NCBI RefSeq assembly: GCF_002343915.1
Contig: NZ_NETK01000001.1
Span: forward strand, 3,420,001 to 3,484,000
DNA length: 64,000 bases
Reading direction: 5' to 3'
Source: Nannocystis exedens
GTDB taxonomy: Bacteria; Myxococcota_A; Polyangia; Nannocystales; Nannocystaceae
The notes under the pieces are model-generated. The model saw only the letters and a list, made by a program, of their open reading frames with translations. It was not told the origin of the DNA and ran no database searches. Below are positions 59,196-64,000 of the stretch, piece after piece. How positions within the stretch are numbered: position 1 is the stretch's first letter; each line of letters begins with the position of its first letter. Position numbers and translations under genes: made by a program.

Positions 59196-60827
59196 TCAGG
59201 GCAAGACGAGCTCGCCGCCCTTCATGACGCCATGGACCTTGTGGAGCAGCACGTCGATGTCGGTCAGCGGGTCGCCGTCGACCGCGACGATGTCGGCGAA
59301 GTAGCCGACCGCGACGCGCCCGACCTCGTCATCGACGCCGATGCTCTCCGCGCCGTGGATCGTCGCCGCGCGCAGCGCTTCGAGCGGGGTCATACCGGCG
59401 TCGATGAACCACTCGAGCTCGCCCTTGTTCTCGCCGAACCCGGTAAACACCGCGTCCGAGCCCATCGCGATCTTGACGCCCGCGAGGTGGGCCAGGTTGG
59501 TGGTGGCGAGGTTCAGCGCGATGTATTCGTCGAACTCTGCCTTCATCCCGGGGTCGTACTTGAAGTAGTCGAGGTTGTCCCGGTAATAGCGGTTGTGATC
59601 GATCGTCGGGACGTAGGTGATCCCCAGGGCGATCATGTCCATGAAGTCGACGGCGTCGAGGCCCTCGGGGTGCTCCATCGCGTCCGGCCCGGCCATGATC
59701 ACCAGCTTCGCGGTGTCCGCGTGGTACGCGTGGATGGCGATCGGCTTGCCGTGCAGGTGCGCCTCGTCGACCGCGGCCTTCAGCTGCTCGAAGGTGAAGT
59801 TCGGCGTACAGGTGAGCGTGTCATCGCTGCAGCTGTCGGCGTACAGCTTGATCAAATCGGCGCCCTCCGCCACGTTCTGTTGGATCCGGTCTTTGATGTG
59901 CTGGATCGAGGGCACGGGTCCGCTGATGCCTCTGCCCGCGGTGTAGATCCGCGGGCCGACGAGTTTTCCCGCGGCGCTGTCGTCGCGCATCTTGGAGAGG
60001 ATGGGCGTCCCGACGCCGGCACCCTTGTCGATCGCCGTGGTCACGCCGAGCTTGACCGTCTTCTCCGCCGCCTGGCGCGCCAGCGTGTCCACGACCGCCG
60101 GCTCATTGTTGACGAGATACCACCGCCGCGACCACGGGTCGGTGCCGGGCGCGTCGTCGGTCTGGTAGGAGAAGTGAGTGTGCGCGTCGACGAGCCCGGG
60201 GACGCCGCTGTAGGCCGACCAGTCGATGATCTCGGCGCCGGGGGGGATCTGGGCTTCGTCGGTCTCGATGGCGACGACCCGGTCGTCATGCACGATCACG
60301 ATCGCGGGCTCGAGCACGCTGCCGTCCAGCGGATCGATCAAGCGCCCCAGCTTGACTGCGCGCACGACGCTCTCCCCGTCGGTCGTCGTGCCGTCCGTCG
60401 TCGTCGTGCCGTCCGTCGTCGTCGTGCCGTCCGTCGTCGTCGTGCCGTCCGTCGTCGTCGTGCCGTCCGTCGTCGTGCCGTCCGTCGTGGTGTCGGTCGA
60501 GACGCCCTCGGTCGTGGTGCCGGTGATCGAGACGCCCTCGGTCGTGGTGCCGGCCGTCGGGTCGCCCTCCGTCGTGGTGCTGGTGGTCGAGACGCCCGCG
60601 GTCGAGCTGCCGGTCGGCTCGGCCGTGGCGGACGCGCCGCCCGACGTGGACGAGGACAGCGAAGTCGACCCGCCGTCCGAGTCCGTCGGGTCGCCCCCCT
60701 CGGTGGTCGTGACGCCGCCCCCGGGACAGCCGGCGAGCGCGAAGATCCAGCATCCGAGGCTTCCGAGTCGAGTCGTCGTCTTGGAGAAGGGCCCTAATGC
60801 AAGCAGACGAAGATAAGAGTGGTGCAC
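59196..60827 (-). CDS. Amidohydrolase lipoprotein (imidazolonepropionase-like)
   Basis: 543 aa from GTG 60827. Lipobox IFALAGC (about Cys34) and a Thr-dominated linker to about residue 155 with exact DGTTTT repeats. The amidohydrolase barrel has all metal ligands: HTH in VDAHTHF, a Lys in LIKLYADS (carboxylated Lys type), His in AIHAYH and AMEHPEG, and Asp in MGSDA. The C-terminal beta sandwich (VGYFADIVAVDGDPLTDI) is complete. It would hydrolyse a cyclic amide, dipeptide or lactone outside the cytoplasm. It is divergent, across a 680-bp gap, from the PLP enzyme. Confidence 0.88.
   Translation of the reverse strand: MHHSYLRLLALGPFSKTTTRLGSLGCWIFALAGCPGGGVTTTEGGDPTDSDGGSTSLSSSTSGGASATAEPTGSSTAGVSTTSTTTEGDPTAGTTTEGVSITGTTTEGVSTDTTTDGTTTDGTTTTDGTTTTDGTTTTDGTTTTDGTTTDGESVVRAVKLGRLIDPLDGSVLEPAIVIVHDDRVVAIETDEAQIPPGAEIIDWSAYSGVPGLVDAHTHFSYQTDDAPGTDPWSRRWYLVNNEPAVVDTLARQAAEKTVKLGVTTAIDKGAGVGTPILSKMRDDSAAGKLVGPRIYTAGRGISGPVPSIQHIKDRIQQNVAEGADLIKLYADSCSDDTLTCTPNFTFEQLKAAVDEAHLHGKPIAIHAYHADTAKLVIMAGPDAMEHPEGLDAVDFMDMIALGITYVPTIDHNRYYRDNLDYFKYDPGMKAEFDEYIALNLATTNLAHLAGVKIAMGSDAVFTGFGENKGELEWFIDAGMTPLEALRAATIHGAESIGVDDEVGRVAVGYFADIVAVDGDPLTDIDVLLHKVHGVMKGGELVLP
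60379..60490 (-). repeat. 18-bp tandem repeat coding Thr/Asp/Gly linker
   Basis: GTGCCGTCC recurs at 60388, 60406, 60424, 60442 and 60460 (18-bp spacing), then at 60475. It encodes DGTTTT repeats and is likely length-variable. Confidence 0.85.
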
Positions 60828-61507
60828 GTTCTATGTAGTACTACGAGCCGCCGATCGTTCGACCCGACGCAGCCTCCGGCGCATGATTTGTCGCACTGCG
60901 GTCGCGTTCGGCCTGGCGAAACCTCCGGCGGTCAGGGGCGGTCGCCGCCACCTCGCACGCCGGCGCGCAAACCCGCCCAAGCTGTTTTCGCGCGCCCTTC
61001 GGCGGGACGCAGAGCTCGCCGCCCTCGATCTGCGAGGGGGTGCAGAACGTGTTGCGCGACTGTCATCACGGCTCCTCGAACTTGCCGGACGCGGCGATGA
61101 GGTCGCCTGCCGTCCCGCTCCGAGCGTGTCGCGCCAGGTAGCGTCATCTTCGGACGCGTCGATGAAGAAGAAGTCGAGGCCGTGGGTTCGGGTACTCGGG
61201 TGCGACTGCACAAGGATGCCCCCGAAGGACAGATGGCTCGGCGTCGGGGGCGAAGAGGTGTAGCTCGTCGAAGATGCAACGACAGGGTGAACGGCGACGT
61301 GTCGCCGTCACGAAGCGCGCAGCCGCAGGCAGGCCCGAAGGCGAGGAGGATGGGCCGAGACCGCGGCCTCGTGAAGCACAGCCCGGCGCGGCTCCCGCCC
61401 ACGTTCCAGCGTACCACCGGCTCGCCCGACGACTGTCGCGCGGCAGCCTGGGCGTGGCGACCACGGCAGCGGTCGCACGCCCTGACGACCGCGGTATATT
61501 CGTGAAC
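60828..61507. other. Degenerate non-coding gap
   Basis: A 680-base gap with no intact gene. It holds a pseudogene fragment at 61001-61085. Short minus-strand frames around 61144-61250 (DFFFIDASEDDATWR) look gene-like but break by frame, and may be another decayed gene. G+C is lower than in the flanks. A TATATT box at about 61493 may serve the PLP gene. Confidence 0.45.
61001..61085 (-). pseudogene. C-terminal fragment of an FG-GAP-family gene
   Basis: The minus strand reads KFEEP-stop-stop-QSRNTFCTPSQIEGGELCVPPK. It aligns with the end of the FG-GAP gene at 62880-62965 (KPWWQSLNTFRTNSQIEGGEICIPPQ) at about 86% nucleotide identity. Both Trp codons have become TGA. Only the last 28 or so codons remain. 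Confidence 0.8.
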
Positions 61508-62632
61508 ATGAGCACGGACCTGCCTCTCTCGGGAATCTCGTCCGCCGACACGCTGCTCGTCGCGGCAGGACGCGACCGACGCCCTGGGGCGCCGCTCAAC
61601 CAGCCGCCCGTTCCGGCCTCGAATTCCTTTCTCGGAGCCGAGCGTGCCTACTCACGAGACGACGGCACACCCACGTGGGAAGCGCTGGAGGAGGTAGTCG
61701 GGCTCTTGGACGGAGGTCATGCCGTCGCGTTCGCCTCGGGCATGGCCGGCATCGCCGCTGTCTTCGACCAACTGCCGGTCGGATCACAGGTCGTTCTCCC
61801 GGACGATTGCTATGCGGGCGTGGTCGGGCTCGCGGAGCAGGGGAGGCAAAAGGGCCTCTGGAGCGTCCGCAGATTGGCGGTCGACGATACGGAAGCGTGG
61901 AAACGGGCCTGTGCGGACGCAGACCTCGTCTGGCTGGAGTCTCCATCCAATCCGTTGCTGGCCGTGGCCGACGTGCGCGCCATCTGTTCGGCCGCGCGAA
62001 AGCCCACTGCCCTGGTAGCAGTCGACAATACGTTAGCGACCTCCCTGAATCAGCGGCCGCTCGACCTGGGCGCTGATGTCTCTTTTCAGTCGGCAACCAA
62101 GTTCATCGGGGGACATTCAGACCTCCTCTCTGGGGTGGTCACCGTGAAGCGTGCCGACCTGCGTGCTGCCCTTCAGCGCTCTCGTGAGTTGAACGGCGCC
62201 ACGCCCGGCGCACTTGAGTCGTTCCTCGCCGTACGTGGCGCACGAACGATGGCGTTGAGGCTCGAGCGAGCGCAGACCAACGCGATGATCCTCGCGGAGC
62301 GCCTGCAAGCACATCCTCGGGTCACCCGTACCCGGTACCCGGGACTCACCAGTCACCCGACCTACGCGGTCGCACGTTCTCAGTTGAAAGGCTTCGGCAC
62401 CATCATCTCGTTCGACATTCGCGGCGATGCTGCCGCGGCCGAAGCGGTGTGTTCGCGGGTCAGGCTCATCCACCACGCCACCAGCTTGGGTGCCGTCGAG
62501 TCGACGATGGAGCGTCGTGCAGGCGTTCCTGGCCAGGAGCACTTGCCCCCCTCGCTCCTCAGATTGAGCGTTGGGATCGAGAACGTCGAGGATCTCTGGA
62601 CAGACCTCGCATCGGCCCTGCGGGACGAGTAG
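61508..62632 (+). CDS. PLP-dependent Cys/Met-metabolism enzyme (cystathionine gamma-synthase-like)
   Basis: 374 aa from ATG 61508. The fold-type I family signature is clear: FASGMAGIAAVFDQL, VWLESPSNPLLAVAD, the PLP Asp in VAVDNTLAT, and the Schiff-base Lys in SATKFIGGHSDLLSGVV. The C-terminal HATSLGAVESTMERRA and LLRLSVGIEN complete it. It would make or cleave cystathionine, homocysteine or methionine-type substrates. Codon use is clearly less G/C-biased than its neighbours and it lies between a wrecked and an intact FG-GAP gene, so horizontal acquisition is likely. Confidence 0.9.
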   Translation: MSTDLPLSGISSADTLLVAAGRDRRPGAPLNQPPVPASNSFLGAERAYSRDDGTPTWEALEEVVGLLDGGHAVAFASGMAGIAAVFDQLPVGSQVVLPDDCYAGVVGLAEQGRQKGLWSVRRLAVDDTEAWKRACADADLVWLESPSNPLLAVADVRAICSAARKPTALVAVDNTLATSLNQRPLDLGADVSFQSATKFIGGHSDLLSGVVTVKRADLRAALQRSRELNGATPGALESFLAVRGARTMALRLERAQTNAMILAERLQAHPRVTRTRYPGLTSHPTYAVARSQLKGFGTIISFDIRGDAAAAEAVCSRVRLIHHATSLGAVESTMERRAGVPGQEHLPPSLLRLSVGIENVEDLWTDLASALRDE

Positions 62633-62733
62633 GTCCACTTGCACGATCCGTGCCCGGACCGAACGCCGCCCCCGCAGTCGTCGGCCACGTCGGCCGGGCG
62701 GCTCTTCCTCATTGTTGGACTCGACGAGGGTGC

Positions 62734-62765
62734 ATGGGCGCCGGCACCGCGCGACCGGTGCCCAT
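62734..62765. terminator. 11-bp hairpin between convergent genes
   Basis: ATGGGCGCCGG (62734-62744) pairs with CCGGTGCCCAT (62755-62765), one G-T pair. It is at the PLP enzyme / FG-GAP convergent junction and is not of the TGTCC family. Nothing else is seen in 62633-62871. Confidence 0.55.
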
Positions 62766-62871
62766 CACGCTGCTGAAGTCTCGATGACAGCACCCACCGG
62801 GTCGATGCGTCGCGCGCCTCGACCCACCGCCCTGCGCCCCGCGCGGCCGCAGAGCCCTCGAAGGGACCCGC

Positions 62872-64000
62872 CTACTGCGGCGGGATGCAGATCTCGCCGC
62901 CCTCGATCTGCGAGTTGGTGCGGAACGTATTGAGCGACTGCCACCACGGCTTTTCGAACTGCGGGATCTTGCCGTCCTCGCGCACGTTCGTGACGTGATA
63001 CGTGTGCTGGTTCCAGATCCGTCGCGGCTGGATCCACCGGTCCTCGACGTCGCGGATCACCTGCACCGTCGGCGCCGTCTGGTTGCCGCCAAAGCCCGCG
63101 TCCGAGACCACCACAATCTCCGCCGAGCCGTCGTTGTCGACGTCGGCGACCACCGGGTACTCGGCCAGCGTGCGGGCGCTCCGCGGCACGTTGAGCAGCG
63201 GCTGGCCGTCGCCGTCGAACACGTAGAGGTTGGTCTCGTCGGCGTACATCGCCTCGGCGACGCCGTTGCCGTCGAAGTCGAACGCGGTGCCCGCCGCCCA
63301 GCCGCTGGCGTCCTGCACCGGCGCGAGCCAGTTGACCGTCAGGTCGCCCTCGAACATCACGTACGAGTTCGAGGCGCTGGTCGCCACCTCCGACACCTTG
63401 TCGCCGTCGAAGTCGTGGACCGTGCCGGGCCGGAACCACGACACCCCGCCGCCGGGCTTCTGATTTTGGTACTTCACCGCGCCGGTGTGCTCGAGCAGCG
63501 TGAGCCCGCTGCTGCTGTTGACCATGATCTCCGGCTCCGGGTCGGCGTCGAGGTTGGCGACCTGGGCGAAGCCTCGCTCGAGGTTCGGGTTCTGGTAGTA
63601 GACCGAGCCGTCGTGGTGGTACGCGTTGGCGCCGATCACGATCTCGAGGTCGCCGTCGCCGTCGAGGTCGGCCGCGACCGTGGTGAAGTTCTCGGCGAAC
63701 CCGTTCTCGGGCAAGGTCACCACCGTCTGACCGTTGTGGTCGATGATCAGCTTGTCCATGCTGATCTCGACGTCGCCGTCGTTGTCGAGGTCGGCGAGGG
63801 TGATCGCGCCGCCCTGGCTGTGCGGGATGCCGGTGTTGTTCTGCCACTTGACGGTGCCGTCGTGCTCGAACGCGATCGCGGCCGACGGCCCGCTGAAGCC
63901 CGGCCCGGTGGCGGCGACGATCTCGGGCAGCCCGTCGTTGTCGATGTCGCCGATCGCCGGGTTGATCGACCACGTCAGCGCGACCGGGATCATGAAGTGC
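62872..64000 (-). CDS. FG-GAP/VCBS-repeat beta-propeller protein, 5' partial
   Basis: At least 373 aa; the gene runs off the right edge, so signal peptide and linker are missing. At least seven FG-GAP type repeats are visible with calcium loops such as DIDNDGLPEIVAA, DLDNDGDVEISM, DLDGDGDLEIVIG, DFDGDKVSEVATS and DVDNDGSAEIVVV, indicating a secreted beta-propeller. The C terminus (WWQSLNTFRTNSQIEGGEICIPPQ) has one Cys and appears conserved, since a decayed copy is found at 61001-61085. A surface adhesion or binding role is inferred. Confidence 0.85.
   Translation of the reverse strand, partial: HFMIPVALTWSINPAIGDIDNDGLPEIVAATGPGFSGPSAAIAFEHDGTVKWQNNTGIPHSQGGAITLADLDNDGDVEISMDKLIIDHNGQTVVTLPENGFAENFTTVAADLDGDGDLEIVIGANAYHHDGSVYYQNPNLERGFAQVANLDADPEPEIMVNSSSGLTLLEHTGAVKYQNQKPGGGVSWFRPGTVHDFDGDKVSEVATSASNSYVMFEGDLTVNWLAPVQDASGWAAGTAFDFDGNGVAEAMYADETNLYVFDGDGQPLLNVPRSARTLAEYPVVADVDNDGSAEIVVVSDAGFGGNQTAPTVQVIRDVEDRWIQPRRIWNQHTYHVTNVREDGKIPQFEKPWWQSLNTFRTNSQIEGGEICIPPQ

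Noticed and set aside
61144..61260. Possible small protein containing DFFFIDASEDDATWR
   Set aside because: Gene-like only over short stretches with frame changes; no start, ribosome site or family match.

Overview
The window is about 70% G+C, densely coded and rich in secreted proteins. It is almost certainly a myxobacterial chromosome segment, most likely from the Nannocystis/Plesiocystis side of the group. That placement is inferred from family content, not from a marker gene. The evidence is: many lipoproteins with a long Thr/Ser linker straight after the lipobox Cys; three IgGFc-binding-domain lipoproteins; Cys-rich and FG-GAP surface proteins; a MYXO-CTERM-like C terminus; a kinase-fold protein with a huge Pro/Ala linker; and strong third-codon G/C bias. 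I call 48 protein genes, one intact tRNA-Cys(GCA) with broken tRNA-Cys copies beside it, four pseudogenes, several terminators, and a dispersed family of short hairpins.

Layout. 0-7 kb: wreck of a two-component system; a Tat-exported intradiol-dioxygenase-like lipoprotein; a short family-A DNA polymerase; a tldD-tldE pair. 6.8-13.8 kb (minus): an alpha/beta-hydrolase lipoprotein, a Cys-rich secreted protein, and an operon of fused E1 alpha/beta dehydrogenase, metallo-beta-lactamase-fold hydrolase and NDH-2-like flavoprotein. 14-24 kb: an FHA membrane protein divergent from glpD, then a minus-strand run with two small-envelope genes, a lipoprotein, an ABC permease/ATPase pair, a double-glyoxalase protein and another lipoprotein. 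24-31 kb: an IgGFc-binding lipoprotein, a dicarboxylate/glutamate symporter, a pseudokinase, and the tRNA-Cys locus. 31.8-40 kb: M61-like peptidase, hybrid histidine kinase, CAP lipoprotein, cupin, OmpA/TSP3 porin-like protein, small lipoprotein. 40-50 kb (plus): an array of surface lipoproteins (including two tandem IgGFc paralogues, a lamin-tail protein and a C-type lectin), amidase and ChaC-like cyclotransferase. 50.5-53 kb: a coupled unit of 41-aa peptide, sugar transferase, LytS-type kinase and LytTR regulator. 53-64 kb: MYXO-CTERM-like protein, pirin, LysR, bPH-SHOCT protein facing a caspase-fold protein that lacks its catalytic Cys, amidohydrolase, a PLP enzyme that looks acquired, and the end of an FG-GAP protein.

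The most unusual signal is not a gene. Roughly 35-45 short imperfect palindromes, built on a TGTCC / GGACA stem (often extended to ACCTGTCC / GGACAGGT or GGACATG / CATGTCC) around a 3-6 nt loop, are scattered through the window. They lie at five of seven convergent gene junctions, across starts and stops, and in frame inside coding sequences, mostly in linkers. They look like a highly iterated palindrome with terminator, uptake-signal or REP-like behaviour.

The genes mostly concern the cell surface and signalling: about 17 of 48 products are predicted lipoproteins. The rest are central metabolism (glpD, E1, NDH-2) and regulation.
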